A DNA stretch of 64,000 nucleotides from positions 1,240,001 to 1,304,000 of the forward strand of contig OZ245405.1 of NCBI GenBank assembly GCA_965226695.1, given 5' to 3'. This document shows positions 25,773 through 34,557 of the stretch, piece after piece. The DNA comes from CATOSD01 sp965226695. GTDB taxonomy: Bacteria; Chloroflexota; Dehalococcoidia; Lucifugimonadales; CATOSD01. Both the position numbers and the translations under genes were made by a program. Position 1 is the stretch's first letter; each line of letters opens with the position of its first letter. Below the pieces are notes generated by a model. That model had not been told where the DNA came from and did no database searches. It was given only the letters and a program-made list of their open reading frames with translations.

Positions 25773-28319
25773 TCACGCCTTGTACGTCCCCTCCAGCTTC
25801 TTGATCGCCGACTCAGCGTCCGGAAACCCCTCTTTGTCGAACACCATCCGAAACACGCCCTTCGCGGGCCCGTCACTAATCGTCATCTTGCCGACGTTGA
25901 ACGCTTCTTCGAGAGCCGAGAACACCCGCTTCTTGTACTCCGTATCGTCGTTGCCATCGAGGTGGGCGCCCTTGGTCTCGAACACCAACACGCTCGGCTT
26001 GCCGTTGGTTTCCCCGCCCATCGCCACGAAATCCGGCCATATGCGCTCCCGACGCCAGCCGCGCAGGTAGTACTCACCCTGTTGCCTCACCGCGATTCGA
26101 TGCCACCACTTCAGCGCCCTTTGCTCGTCGAGGTAGAAGGCAAACTTGCGCTCCAGTTCGTTGAAATCGCGGTCGTACACCGACTCGAACAAGGCCAACT
26201 GGAGGGGCTGCCCATACGGTTCCAAGCGACGGTCGTTCTCTGTAACCAGTATTTCAAAGTCCTTGCGCATCTGGTAGTTGTGGTCCGAGGTAGTCAGGTC
26301 GAAGCGGATTTTCCTGTCCGACAGTTTGTCACGGAAAACCTTTTCGGCCTGCTTGTCCATGGCGGCCGTCACGTGGTCGCGCAATTGAGACGCCAACGCC
26401 GAACGCTGCCTGTATATTGAGCTGTCGTCCTGGTCAGCGTCACGCATCCGCTTCACCATCTCCTGCACGATTCGCGCCGCTTGGAAGGGATTGGGCAGCA
26501 CGTCGGAAATCCGGCGGGCATACCACGCGATCTTCACGCTTTCGTCGATGTGCAAAGCCTGTGGGTCGTAGAACGTCGCGGACGTGCCGCTTTCCTCGAG
26601 ATCGACCGCCGCCGTCGACACCCGCGGGCTGTCTGCCTGCGCGCTCTGAGGGTCGGGAGAATCTATCGCAGCCAGGTCGATGCCGGGCAAGATGTGCCTC
26701 TGGTAGTCCAGCTCTTCCCAGCTGCCATCGGCGTTACTGTGAAGCACTCTTGGTAAGAAGAACTCCGAGTATCTGAACTTCTCTCTTCTCTCGATGACGA
26801 CGGTCCTGTAGGTGGTCGCCTGGCTGCTGAGTACGTCGTCGTCCAGGTCGCCCATGCCTTCCTGCTCGAGGCCGTCCTTCACGTACTGCACCGCGTTGTT
26901 CACGTCCGTGCTCTGGCAGTAGACGTAGCACTGGTCCAACGCTTCCCGCCCCGTAAGCCTTGCGTGAGGCTGCCGCATCACCCGGCCCACAAGTTGCGTG
27001 ATAGCCCGCTTGGCGCTGGTGTTGTCCAGCATCACCAGCAGATACGCGAAGGGACAATCCCAGCCCTCCATCAGCGCCGCCTTGGTGATTATCCACTTGA
27101 TGGGCGTGAACTCCGACAGCAGATCGACGCCATCGATCTCCCGGCTGGTGCTGGACTGCACCGCCACCGCTTCCGAAGGAACGCCCAGGTTCTGCGTCAG
27201 GTACTCCCGCACGTCCTCGGCGTGGATGCGCTCTCCATCCCGCTGGTCATTGCCGGTTCGCTCTACCCTCACCACCGCGATGGGTCGGATGTAGCGGCCC
27301 TCGCTGTTTGCCAGAGAAACCGCTTCGTTCTCCAGTTCCTCCAGCTTGGCGTGCGCCCGCCCCAGCGTATGCTGCCAGTCCGCATTGGCGAAAGACGTAA
27401 CCTGCACCGGCAGCTTGATCATCTCCTCGTCTTTCAACTCTTTGCCGGCAACGTCCACCAGGAAATTGCTCTTGGAGACGCTAGGTGTGGCCGACAACTC
27501 GATTACCAGGCTGGGATTCAGGCGATTTATCGACCGGACGAACTCCTCGCTGGCCTTGTCCTGCTTGCCATAGGCCTTGTGCGCCTCGTCCAGGACGACC
27601 ACCGGCCTCACCATCTTGAACACGTTGAACAGACTCTGTGCGACAGGTCGGTCTTCGCCACGGGGATCGAGGTCACGGTGTTTGCCCCGTAGCTTCCCGT
27701 CTCCCAAGGCGATGTCATTGTCGGGAAAGAAGGAGGGATAGCGGCCAGTGTCCCGAAACATTTTCAGGAATTCTTTGTTATTCTTTCTGTTGGCCGACTG
27801 CAACGAAACGAGCATGACGCACAGGTAGTGCTCTATGTCGGCGGCCGTGAAGAGGTCGTTTTTCTCCAACACCTTCACGGCTCCTCCGCTACCTCGTTCC
27901 AGCATCTGCCGGTACGGGTGCTGCCGGTCCCACAGCTTCTCCTTGGTCTGCCGGTAGATGGCGTTGCTTGGCACCATCCACAGCACCAGCCCGCTGTTTC
28001 GGTTCAGACGTTCCAGCGCGGCGGCCCCCAGCAGCGTTTTGCCGCCGCCCGTGGGTACCTTTAAGCAGACGTGCGGAATCGGAAAGTCGGCGTCTGAAGT
28101 GCGGTCGACGTATGGCCTGGCAGGGTAGGGCACCTCACCAATGTCGGCCAGTTTCTGCCAAGCACTCTTGGGGTAGTTGCCGACACCTTCGGGAGGCGTT
28201 CGCCCCCGGCTCTTGAATAAACTGATGTCCTCTTCCGCCTCAAGTTGCGCCGTCACCAATTCATTCTGCCACCGAGTGAAGGCGTTGAGTGTGCGAGTCT
28301 GGTAATCCTTCAGCTCCAT
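25773..28319 (-). CDS. res: type III restriction endonuclease, Res subunit
   Basis: Res is the ATP-dependent translocase/nuclease of a type III system and acts only with Mod. The 848-residue protein has Walker A PTGGGKT (89-95), DEAH (244-247) and a SAT motif (ELSATPSV). Helicase motif VI is in QLVGRVMRQPHA. The C-terminal nuclease trace is WPDFVAMGG with LVFETKG. The ATG shares its A with the Mod stop codon (TGATG), so translation is coupled. Base composition is less GC-rich than the flanking dxs gene, consistent with acquisition by transfer. No frameshift is visible, so the system looks intact. Confidence 0.95.
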   Translation of the reverse strand: MELKDYQTRTLNAFTRWQNELVTAQLEAEEDISLFKSRGRTPPEGVGNYPKSAWQKLADIGEVPYPARPYVDRTSDADFPIPHVCLKVPTGGGKTLLGAAALERLNRNSGLVLWMVPSNAIYRQTKEKLWDRQHPYRQMLERGSGGAVKVLEKNDLFTAADIEHYLCVMLVSLQSANRKNNKEFLKMFRDTGRYPSFFPDNDIALGDGKLRGKHRDLDPRGEDRPVAQSLFNVFKMVRPVVVLDEAHKAYGKQDKASEEFVRSINRLNPSLVIELSATPSVSKSNFLVDVAGKELKDEEMIKLPVQVTSFANADWQHTLGRAHAKLEELENEAVSLANSEGRYIRPIAVVRVERTGNDQRDGERIHAEDVREYLTQNLGVPSEAVAVQSSTSREIDGVDLLSEFTPIKWIITKAALMEGWDCPFAYLLVMLDNTSAKRAITQLVGRVMRQPHARLTGREALDQCYVYCQSTDVNNAVQYVKDGLEQEGMGDLDDDVLSSQATTYRTVVIERREKFRYSEFFLPRVLHSNADGSWEELDYQRHILPGIDLAAIDSPDPQSAQADSPRVSTAAVDLEESGTSATFYDPQALHIDESVKIAWYARRISDVLPNPFQAARIVQEMVKRMRDADQDDSSIYRQRSALASQLRDHVTAAMDKQAEKVFRDKLSDRKIRFDLTTSDHNYQMRKDFEILVTENDRRLEPYGQPLQLALFESVYDRDFNELERKFAFYLDEQRALKWWHRIAVRQQGEYYLRGWRRERIWPDFVAMGGETNGKPSVLVFETKGAHLDGNDDTEYKKRVFSALEEAFNVGKMTISDGPAKGVFRMVFDKEGFPDAESAIKKLEGTYKA

Positions 28320-29926
28320 CAATCAGCCCCTATGCCGGTGCGATGAATCTCGTAGGGTATCTGGCAGAAGGTGATTCCCATGTCGGTGAGGAACCGCTGC
28401 CCGATGTACTTGCCGGCGGCGAAGACCACCGCCTTTCTGCCTACGCCGCCGATTCGCTTCGCCTGCTGCTCGTTCAGAATAGCCTCGTTACTGCGTAGCC
28501 ACTCGATGTCCGGCTTGTACAGCAGATAGTAGTCCGTGTCGTCACTGCTGTAGAACAGCCCGTCGTCGTTCTGCGCCGTCAGCTCTTTGCCGGCCAACCG
28601 CACCGACGCGGTATGCAATAGATAGGCCGCCAGCGCCGAGTACTCCGGCAGGTTCTTCCCGGTGAGAATCCCCTCTTCGTCGATAGGCTCGCCCAGCGTG
28701 CAGTAGGTGAACGACCCGCCAGTCCCTTCCCGCAACGACTTGTCCCGCGCGCCGGGCACGCCGTTGATGACGCGCCGCACTCGCTCCGCCGTGATGGTAT
28801 CGGCGTAGTCCTCGCACTCCACCATGATGAATTTTCGATTGCCGCCGTCCACCCTGTTCAGCGCGAGCACCGCGTGGGCTGTCGTACCGCTACCGGCAAA
28901 CGAGTCGAGGACGACGCCATCGTGTGGACATCCTTGAAGAACAAGCTGACGGACGAGGTCGTGTGGCTTCGGAAAGTCAAGAACTCTTGAGCCAAGTATC
29001 TCCTCTATGCCTATAGTTCCGTTTCTGGTAAATATCCCTTCACCAACAATTGAAGAAAATCCGGTGTACACGTTGGTCAACTCGTTCAGGAACACTTTTA
29101 CCCGAGGCCGACCGTCAGGTTTTTCGGGCCAGATGATTCTGCTCTCAGAGATCAGCTCCGTCATGCGTTGTTGGTCATATCTCCAACCCCTGTTAGGGCA
29201 GCCATAGTTTATTCCCGTTTCTGGATCAATCAGGTCGAAATGTAGATTGGGCCGCGACTCCAAAGTTGCGAGTCCTATCATGTTTCCGCTAGCCCACTCT
29301 CCCCTTGGGTCGTTGTCAGGATTCGAGTATTGTTCTGTTTTCCTGTCATCACCACGTATCGATGTTCCGTAGCAGAGGACATACTCGTGGTCTACGGACG
29401 CTCCCGTTACATTGCGGTTATCCCTGTTCTGACGACTCTTCCAAATGAACTCCGCAAGGAAACTATCTTCCCCAAAAATCTCGTCCATCATCATTCGCAA
29501 GTGGTGCTGCTCGTTGTCGTCGATGGATACGAAAATCACGCCATCCTCTGCCAGCAGTTCCTTGAGGAGGTGAAGGCGTGGCCACATCATGCAAAGCCAC
29601 TTGTCGTGGCGTTCCAGGTCCTCGCCATCGACGGGGCTGTTCTCTTTCAGCCACTGCTTCATGAGCGGGCTGTTCACCCTGTCGTTGTACACCCAACCCT
29701 CGTTGCCGGTGTTGTAGGGCGGGTCTATGTAGATGCACTTCACCTTGCCGGCGTAACGTGGCAGCAGCGCCTTGAGCGCGTGAAGGTTGTCGCCGTGGAT
29801 GATGAGGTTGTCGTCGGCCTCAGATGGGTTCAGAGACTTATCCAGGTCGGAAACCAGCGGGCGGTAGGGGACGGTGAGGTGGTGGGCGTAGATATGCTGC
29901 TTGCCCTTGAACTCCAGTGTAGGCAT
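28319..29926 (-). CDS. mod: type III restriction-modification DNA methylase, Mod subunit
   Basis: Mod recognises the site and methylates adenine in one strand. The 535-residue protein is a beta-class N6-adenine methylase: the catalytic motif DPPYNTG (68-74) precedes the SAM-binding FAGSGTT (343-349). The variable region between them (about residues 150-320) is the target-recognition domain and is visibly A/T-richer than its surroundings, as is usual for exchanged specificity regions. It is the first gene of the mod-res pair. The target site cannot be deduced. No simple sequence tract that would suggest phase variation was found. Confidence 0.95.
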   Translation of the reverse strand: MPTLEFKGKQHIYAHHLTVPYRPLVSDLDKSLNPSEADDNLIIHGDNLHALKALLPRYAGKVKCIYIDPPYNTGNEGWVYNDRVNSPLMKQWLKENSPVDGEDLERHDKWLCMMWPRLHLLKELLAEDGVIFVSIDDNEQHHLRMMMDEIFGEDSFLAEFIWKSRQNRDNRNVTGASVDHEYVLCYGTSIRGDDRKTEQYSNPDNDPRGEWASGNMIGLATLESRPNLHFDLIDPETGINYGCPNRGWRYDQQRMTELISESRIIWPEKPDGRPRVKVFLNELTNVYTGFSSIVGEGIFTRNGTIGIEEILGSRVLDFPKPHDLVRQLVLQGCPHDGVVLDSFAGSGTTAHAVLALNRVDGGNRKFIMVECEDYADTITAERVRRVINGVPGARDKSLREGTGGSFTYCTLGEPIDEEGILTGKNLPEYSALAAYLLHTASVRLAGKELTAQNDDGLFYSSDDTDYYLLYKPDIEWLRSNEAILNEQQAKRIGGVGRKAVVFAAGKYIGQRFLTDMGITFCQIPYEIHRTGIGAD

Positions 29927-30417
29927 GGCAAACCCCCATGAAGAGAGGTGGCTTGACTAGCGTGGCCAATCCTACTAACAGCGTCTCAGCACGTCAAACC
30001 TGGGCGCTAGGCGCAAGTGGCGCATGCAATGCGAATCCCGAATCCCAGCCAGCTTGACCGCGTCGTATATTTGTACTGCTAGTTCTCCATGACGCACCGA
30101 TACCGCCATTCGCCAACCTCCGTCGCCCCTTCCGGCATCACCGCCGGCTAGGTCACTTCCGTCACATTTGTGATGCGATTCATTCCGTACAGCCCGCATT
30201 TCGCGACAATTCGCGTGACACTCGGTTTACAGGTCGCGGGCTCCCCAGCTAGGGAATATGACAGATGAAACGAAATGGCACAGTGTTTCGTAAGTTCCCG
30301 TTGTGGGCAACTCGCGGGCAGGGTCGCAACAAGAACGGCGGCAATGGCAAGCGCCAGCGATGCCGCTATATGGCCGAAGGGCCAGCGGCGCAGCGGGAGG
30401 GGGAGGGAGGAGTTCGG
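29927..30417. other. 491-bp gap without a supported gene
   Basis: The region upstream of mod shows only a short minus-strand frame (29975-30199) with no family resemblance and no ribosome site. It may hold the mod promoter, but no clear hexamer pair was found. Nothing else was recognised. Confidence 0.6.
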
Positions 30418-30785
30418 CTACTGTCCGGCTTGGATGACGACGCGGCCGCCGTCCCGGACCTGGATGCTCAGGTCATAATCGTCGAGCATCCGCATTCCTA
30501 TGAGAGGCGTGGCGTCGGAAAGGTGGGCATAGACGCGCCTGGGCCGTCCCAGAGAGCTGTGGCGTCGTGGACGCTGAACCTCACCAAGCTGCCGTCGGCC
30601 AGAAATGCCGATTCGTAGGTCAGGGAGGGCAATCCCAGCTCCGTCGCCAATGCCGATGGCAACGACAGAAACCCGGTGAATCCGGTGTCTATCACGGCAT
30701 CGACTTCCCTTGACTGCCCCGATGGACCTTGCACTGTGAGGGATATGACGGCTTCATAGGCGTCATTCACCGCCCCCAGGATCAC
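30418..30785 (-). pseudogene. clan AA aspartic protease, frameshifted
   Basis: The first part encodes a retropepsin-like aspartic protease: EVDAVIDTGFTGFLSLP contains the catalytic DTG, followed by LATELGLPSL. After VHDATALW the frame runs into a stop. The neighbouring frame continues in family fashion as RPRRVYAHLSDATPLIGM and then LDDYDLSIQV to a stop at 30418. Loss of one G in the TGGG run near 30555 would explain the break. The GTG start overlaps the stop of the upstream gene (GTGA). An assembly error is an alternative to true inactivation. Confidence 0.8.
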
Positions 30786-31096
30786 CGGACTATCCCCAAG
30801 GACCTGCCGCCGAACTTGTGAACCGCACGGTAGCCTACCCGCAGGGACCAGACGTCGATGGCTTCCGGGCGCTGCGCCCGCAGACGGTCCACCGCTTCGA
30901 GAATGTCGTCTCCGATGGCCCAACTGCCGCTGTCCACGTCGATGGAGACGATCTCCCCGTGGTGGGCCGTCTCGACCTGCCCCCTAACGTCCCGCTCGTA
31001 GATTTCGTCGCCCAAACGGGCGATCTCTTCCTTCGGACGGGTTGGAGCGATGGGCCTGGGTGACTGCGTAGGCGCCGGGGTCTCTGTGTCTCTCAT
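30782..31096 (-). CDS. conserved hypothetical protein, partner of aspartic protease
   Basis: The 104-residue product has a basic proline-rich start and then a compact domain. This runs from EEIARLGDEIYERDVRGQVE through HGEIVSIDVDSGSWAI and LRAQRPEAIDVWSLRVGY to FGGRSLG. Small proteins with this pattern are often found next to clan AA aspartic proteases in cyanobacteria and Chloroflexota, from recollection of the family neighbourhood. The function is unknown; a toxin-antitoxin-like arrangement has been suspected because of size and overlap, without proof. GGGGGA precedes the ATG. It overlaps the protease by four bases. Confidence 0.7.
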   Translation of the reverse strand: MRDTETPAPTQSPRPIAPTRPKEEIARLGDEIYERDVRGQVETAHHGEIVSIDVDSGSWAIGDDILEAVDRLRAQRPEAIDVWSLRVGYRAVHKFGGRSLGIVR

Positions 31097-31190
31097 GCGT
31101 CCCCCTTCAAAAGGCGTACTCTTACACCCGCCATTCTACCATTCAGGGGGGAGTGCGGGACAAAGAAAAAGCCCCACGCACAAGCCTGCC

Positions 31191-31259
31191 CACGCTCTTG
31201 ATTGTACCGCACATCCGTGCTACTCTCCTCTCGACGAGGGACAGGCCCCGCGACCTGGC
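31191..31259 (+). repeat. Family B dispersed repeat, right copy
   Basis: This copy has CTCTTGA, the 17-base core CCGCACATCCGTGCTAC (31207-31223), then CGAGGGAC and GGCCCCGCG. It is inverted relative to the copy at 25311-25378. The two copies enclose the type III genes and the protease pair. Confidence 0.75.
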
Positions 31260-31390
31260 GCCCACGGACGCGGCAGTCGGGACCTCCCGGCCGCCTGTTC
31301 CATTTCCATCACTCTTTGCCGCACCGCTCCCATGTCCGTGCCCGACGGCGACCACCGCGGCAGCGCTCCAACAAGATTCACAGCTAGGAG

Positions 31391-31430
31391 ATGGTGCAGG
31401 ATGGTGCAAAATGGTGCAAAATGGAACAGA
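31391..31430 (+). repeat. 10-bp tandem repeat, four units
   Basis: The units are ATGGTGCAGG, ATGGTGCAAA, ATGGTGCAAA and the degenerate ATGGAACAGA. This is a short minisatellite in non-coding DNA and a possible site of copy-number variation. Confidence 0.85.
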
Positions 31431-31541
31431 TTTCGCGAAAAACCTCACTCTCAGGCGGCCTACGGCCCTTCCTCGCCCGCTTAGGCCGGCCTCATCTGTA
31501 CCGCCTGCAAGGGTGGGTGAGGCAAGCGGCAAGACCGCACA

Positions 31542-31571
31542 TTGACTAACCCGCCCTGTTCCCGCTATGCT
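31542..31571 (+). promoter_or_regulatory. promoter of tRNA-Gly
   Basis: TTGACT and TATGCT are separated by 18 bases. The predicted start point is within a few bases of the mature 5' end of the tRNA. Confidence 0.6.
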
Positions 31572-31579
31572 GAGACTGC

Positions 31580-31653
31580 GCGGGAGTAGCTCAATGGTAG
31601 AGCCCGTGCCTTCCAAGCACGCCACGTGGGTTCGATTCCCATCTCCCGCTCCA
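31580..31653 (+). tRNA. tRNA-Gly (anticodon TCC)
   Basis: The acceptor arm GCGGGAG pairs with CTCCCGC. The D arm contains TAGCTCAATGGTAGAGC, the anticodon loop is CTTCCAA with anticodon TCC, and the T arm has GGTTCGATTCC. The CCA end is encoded. It decodes GGA/GGG. It follows the accessory block on its right side. Confidence 0.97.
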
Positions 31654-31719
31654 CAAGCGCGGCCGCTCCGGTTAGCCCGTCCAGCGGTCTGCGCGCGTGG
31701 CGAATGAGGAGGCGCAACG

Positions 31720-33090
31720 ATGGTCGACAAGACGGTTTCTCCGACGCTGACCCAATCGGCCCAGAGCTACGCCCGCGACTACATGGCCAAGACGCGCCAG
31801 TTCAGCCGCAACGCCAACCTGTACGTGCTGCACGTAATCGGCATGGACATGATCCACGGCTCGTTCACGGTGCTCTTCAACCTGTACCTGCTGGCCGCTG
31901 GATTCGACATAACGTTCATCGGCCTGCGCCTCATGATAGGCTTCATCGCCAGTGCCGTAACCGCGATGCCCGCGGGCCTGGTGTCGGACCGCATCGGTCG
32001 CAAGGCGTCCTTCATCCTGGGCGACGGCATAGGCGCCGTGATTGGCGTGGTCATGATCAGCACGCAGAACGAGATGATCCTGCTTTGGGCGCCGGCCGCC
32101 GGCGCCTTCTTCGGCAATCTGCACCACACCTCCGAAGCCGCCTTTATGATGGAGAATAGCAAGAAGAGCGAGCGGGTGCACCTGTTTTCGGTGGCAGGCA
32201 GCCTCCGCACCCTTTCGGCGATGGCCGGGGCGCTGATCGCAGGCATGGTGCCCCTGCTGTTCATCGACGACGTCGGAGCGGTCGCCGCATACCGGTACGC
32301 CTCTTACGCAGGCCTGTCACTGTGGTTCGTATCGCTGGTGCCCGCGCTGATGCTGCGTTCGCTCGAGGCCGAGCAGCAGCCCGAGACGCAAACGCAGCGC
32401 GTGAGACGCGCACCGAACATGTTTGCCGGCCTGTTCGCCGACATACGCCACCCGCGACGAATCACCTACTTCGTGCTGACGAGCGGGCTGCTGGCCGTGG
32501 GCACGGCGGCGGTGGCCCCTCTGCTGAACGTGGTCTTCCACGAGGGGCACATCCACGCCGGGGAGGGCGAGATTGGCGTGGTGTTCGCTGCGGGCGAGCT
32601 TTCGCTCGCGGCCGCGACGCTGTTCGTTCCGCTGGTCGCGGCGCGAATGCTGAAGGTGGACGCCATAGCGCTGATGCGCGTGCTTTCGCTGCCCTTCATC
32701 CTGGCCATGGGGCTTTTGCCGCTCGCGCTGGGCGAGGGCGCGCTGCTCATTGTGCTGGCCGGGGCGTCGCACGTGGGGCGCGTGTCCACTTTCCGCATGA
32801 GCCAGCCCCTGGACGACGCTTTCAACATGGAGGTGCTGGAGCCGCGCGAGCGGGCCACCAGCACCGGCATAGAGATAGCGGTCGGGGCCGCCCTCTCCTC
32901 CGGCGCGGTCTGGCTGGGAGCGAGGCTGCTGGCCTCCGGCGACTACACCACGCCGTTCATCATCATGGCGACGTTCTACCTGGTGGCCACGCTCATTTAC
33001 TGGCGAGTCTTCCGGCCGCTGGAGCGGTCGGGGTCGCGGCCTCCCGCGGAGCGCCTGGAGCTGGCCGCGGGCGAAGCGGCTGCGGGCTGA
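31720..33090 (+). CDS. MFS transporter
   Basis: The 456-residue protein has about twelve hydrophobic helices. The helix 2-3 loop carries the major facilitator motif A (GLVSDRIGRKASFI). A charged central loop (about residues 210-240) separates the halves. The cytosolic N terminus of about 30 residues is hydrophilic. The substrate is unknown. GAGGAGG lies just before the ATG. A TlpA-like thioredoxin starts five bases after its stop, so the two are probably co-transcribed. Confidence 0.92.
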   Translation: MVDKTVSPTLTQSAQSYARDYMAKTRQFSRNANLYVLHVIGMDMIHGSFTVLFNLYLLAAGFDITFIGLRLMIGFIASAVTAMPAGLVSDRIGRKASFILGDGIGAVIGVVMISTQNEMILLWAPAAGAFFGNLHHTSEAAFMMENSKKSERVHLFSVAGSLRTLSAMAGALIAGMVPLLFIDDVGAVAAYRYASYAGLSLWFVSLVPALMLRSLEAEQQPETQTQRVRRAPNMFAGLFADIRHPRRITYFVLTSGLLAVGTAAVAPLLNVVFHEGHIHAGEGEIGVVFAAGELSLAAATLFVPLVAARMLKVDAIALMRVLSLPFILAMGLLPLALGEGALLIVLAGASHVGRVSTFRMSQPLDDAFNMEVLEPRERATSTGIEIAVGAALSSGAVWLGARLLASGDYTTPFIIMATFYLVATLIYWRVFRPLERSGSRPPAERLELAAGEAAAG

Positions 33091-33094
33091 CCCG

Positions 33095-33682
33095 TTGGCC
33101 GAAAGCGACAACGACGCGCCGCCCTCCGCCAGCCGCGCCTGGCCCCGTCTGGTGGGCCTGGCGCTGGCGGGCACGCTGACCCTGGCGCTGGTGGCGGTGC
33201 TGGCCTACGGCCTGGCCAACAGGACCCCGCCGACCGGACAAAGCGGAGCCACCCGCGTCGGCAAGCCGGCGCCCCCGTTCGCGATGGAACTGTACGACGG
33301 CGGCGGAAGGGTGCGTTTCAGCCCGGATTCCGGAATGCCTGTGGTGCTCAACTTCTGGGCGTCGTGGTGCCCTCCCTGCCGCGAGGAGTCGCCGCTGCTC
33401 GAACGCACCTGGAGGCAGTACGAGGGCCGCGGAGTGCTGTTCGTCGGCGTGGACACGCAGGACACGGAGGTGGACGCCCGGGCCTACATCGAGGAGTTCG
33501 GCCTGTCGTTTCCGAACGGTCTCGACGTGGACGGCGAGATCACGGTCGCCTACGGCGTCGTCGGCCTGCCCGTGACGTTTTTCATTGGCGGCGACGGCGT
33601 GGTCAAGAGGCGATGGGTGGGCGCGTTAACAGAGTCCCAGCTGCTTCCCTGGGTGGAAGAGCTAGCCGCGGCCGCGCCGTAG
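33095..33682 (+). CDS. TlpA/ResA-like membrane-anchored thiol-disulfide oxidoreductase
   Basis: The 195-residue protein has an N-terminal anchor (about residues 17-40) and an extracytoplasmic thioredoxin domain. The active site is WCPPC (91-95) in NFWASWCPPCREESP. The cis-proline loop is GLPVTFFI, and GVDTQDTEVDARAYIEEF is the central insert typical of TlpA/ResA. It probably reduces disulfides, for example in cytochrome c maturation; no ccm genes are adjacent. The start is TTG, four bases past the MFS stop; no better start lies before the anchor. Confidence 0.92.
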   Translation: MAESDNDAPPSASRAWPRLVGLALAGTLTLALVAVLAYGLANRTPPTGQSGATRVGKPAPPFAMELYDGGGRVRFSPDSGMPVVLNFWASWCPPCREESPLLERTWRQYEGRGVLFVGVDTQDTEVDARAYIEEFGLSFPNGLDVDGEITVAYGVVGLPVTFFIGGDGVVKRRWVGALTESQLLPWVEELAAAAP

Positions 33683-33812
33683 GCACTCGATGTGGGCCGC
33701 TCACTGCTGTACGCTCGCCGGGCCGTTGCGGTATCATTGTGCCGACGCGGCTAACGCAAAACGAAATAACCGAAATGGAATGGGAAAGAGTCCCATCGTC
33801 GCGAGGTCGAGC

Positions 33813-34538
33813 ATGACCCTCAGACACTCCAAGCCGAAGGTCAGAAAGCCGGGCCAAGGCTTCGTGCTCCCGGACGCGCCGCCGCGTGGACCGGATGACA
33901 TGACGACATTCAACCATCTGACGCTAACCGGAAACGTCCATGCCCTGGCGCTCTATCTGGGCAGCCCTGAGACCACCACCATCGGTGGGGAGTTGTACAT
34001 CGTCAGGGAGCCGCGGATGCCCACCCTGGGCCGGCGAATACCCGATCTGCTGATAGCCTTCGATACGGACCCGGAGCTCTACAGGGAGACCAACGGCTAC
34101 GTCATCTCCGACCAGGGCAAGCCGCCGGACTTCCTGATGGAGGTCGGCTCGCGCACCACGGGCCACATTGACGTCGGGGCCAAGCGCGTCGACTACGCCT
34201 CTCTGAACATACCGGAGTATTGGCGCTTCGACGAGACGGGTGGCAGCTATCAGGGCGCTCCGCTGGCCGGCGACCGGCTGGTCTCCGGCGAGTACGTGCC
34301 GATTGCCATAGAAACGCTGGAGGAAGGCGTCCACCAGGGCTACAGCGCGGTGTTGGACGTTCTCATACGCTGGACGAGAGGCCGGCTCGAGTGGCTTGAT
34401 CCTCGCACCGGCGAGCCGGTCCCCGGCTTGGAGGACGAACGCCAGTCCCGCTTGTCCGCGGAAGCCCGCTTACGGGAATCGCAGACCCGCGTTCGCGAGC
34501 TGGAGGAGCAACTGCGCCGGGCGCGCCAACGAGACTGA
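33813..34538 (+). CDS. Uma2 (DUF820) family PD-(D/E)xK nuclease-fold protein
   Basis: The 241-residue product carries the Uma2 fold common in cyanobacteria and Chloroflexota. IPDLLIAFD and PDFLMEVGSRTT supply the acidic PD...ExxS core, followed by DVGAKRVDYASLNIPEYWRFD. The last 40 residues form a coiled coil (LSAEARLRESQTRVRELEEQ). Family members are presumed nucleases of unknown role. The frame is open upstream, but the ATG used here has GAGG six bases before it. It ends 19 bases from the convergent TPP-enzyme gene. Confidence 0.88.
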   Translation: MTLRHSKPKVRKPGQGFVLPDAPPRGPDDMTTFNHLTLTGNVHALALYLGSPETTTIGGELYIVREPRMPTLGRRIPDLLIAFDTDPELYRETNGYVISDQGKPPDFLMEVGSRTTGHIDVGAKRVDYASLNIPEYWRFDETGGSYQGAPLAGDRLVSGEYVPIAIETLEEGVHQGYSAVLDVLIRWTRGRLEWLDPRTGEPVPGLEDERQSRLSAEARLRESQTRVRELEEQLRRARQRD

Positions 34539-34557
34539 GCGCCACCCGGCTCGCGCC

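Larger units (their letters stand above)
31097..31541. other. repeat-bearing gap between accessory block and tRNA-Gly
   Basis: No gene is supported here. The gap contains the second family B repeat (31191-31259) and a 10-bp tandem repeat (31391-31430), and ends at the tRNA-Gly promoter. Confidence 0.65.

Noticed and set aside
25284..25776. Pro-rich minus-strand frame in the gap upstream of dxs
   Set aside because: It is encoded by a C-rich repeat-bearing stretch and overlaps the inverted repeat end. The translation is low-complexity with no start signal.
29975..30199. Short minus-strand open frame upstream of mod
   Set aside because: There is no ribosome site, no family resemblance and an unusual composition. 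It is probably a chance frame in a GC-rich gap.
30782..31096. Toxin-antitoxin pair with the overlapping protease gene
   Set aside because: Size and GTGA overlap fit, but the downstream gene is clearly an aspartic protease and no toxin or antitoxin motif is visible.
18389..31096. Broader anti-phage defence island containing more systems than the two restriction-modification loci
   Set aside because: Housekeeping tgt and dxs lie between them, and no other defence family (CRISPR, retron, CBASS, BREX core genes) was seen.
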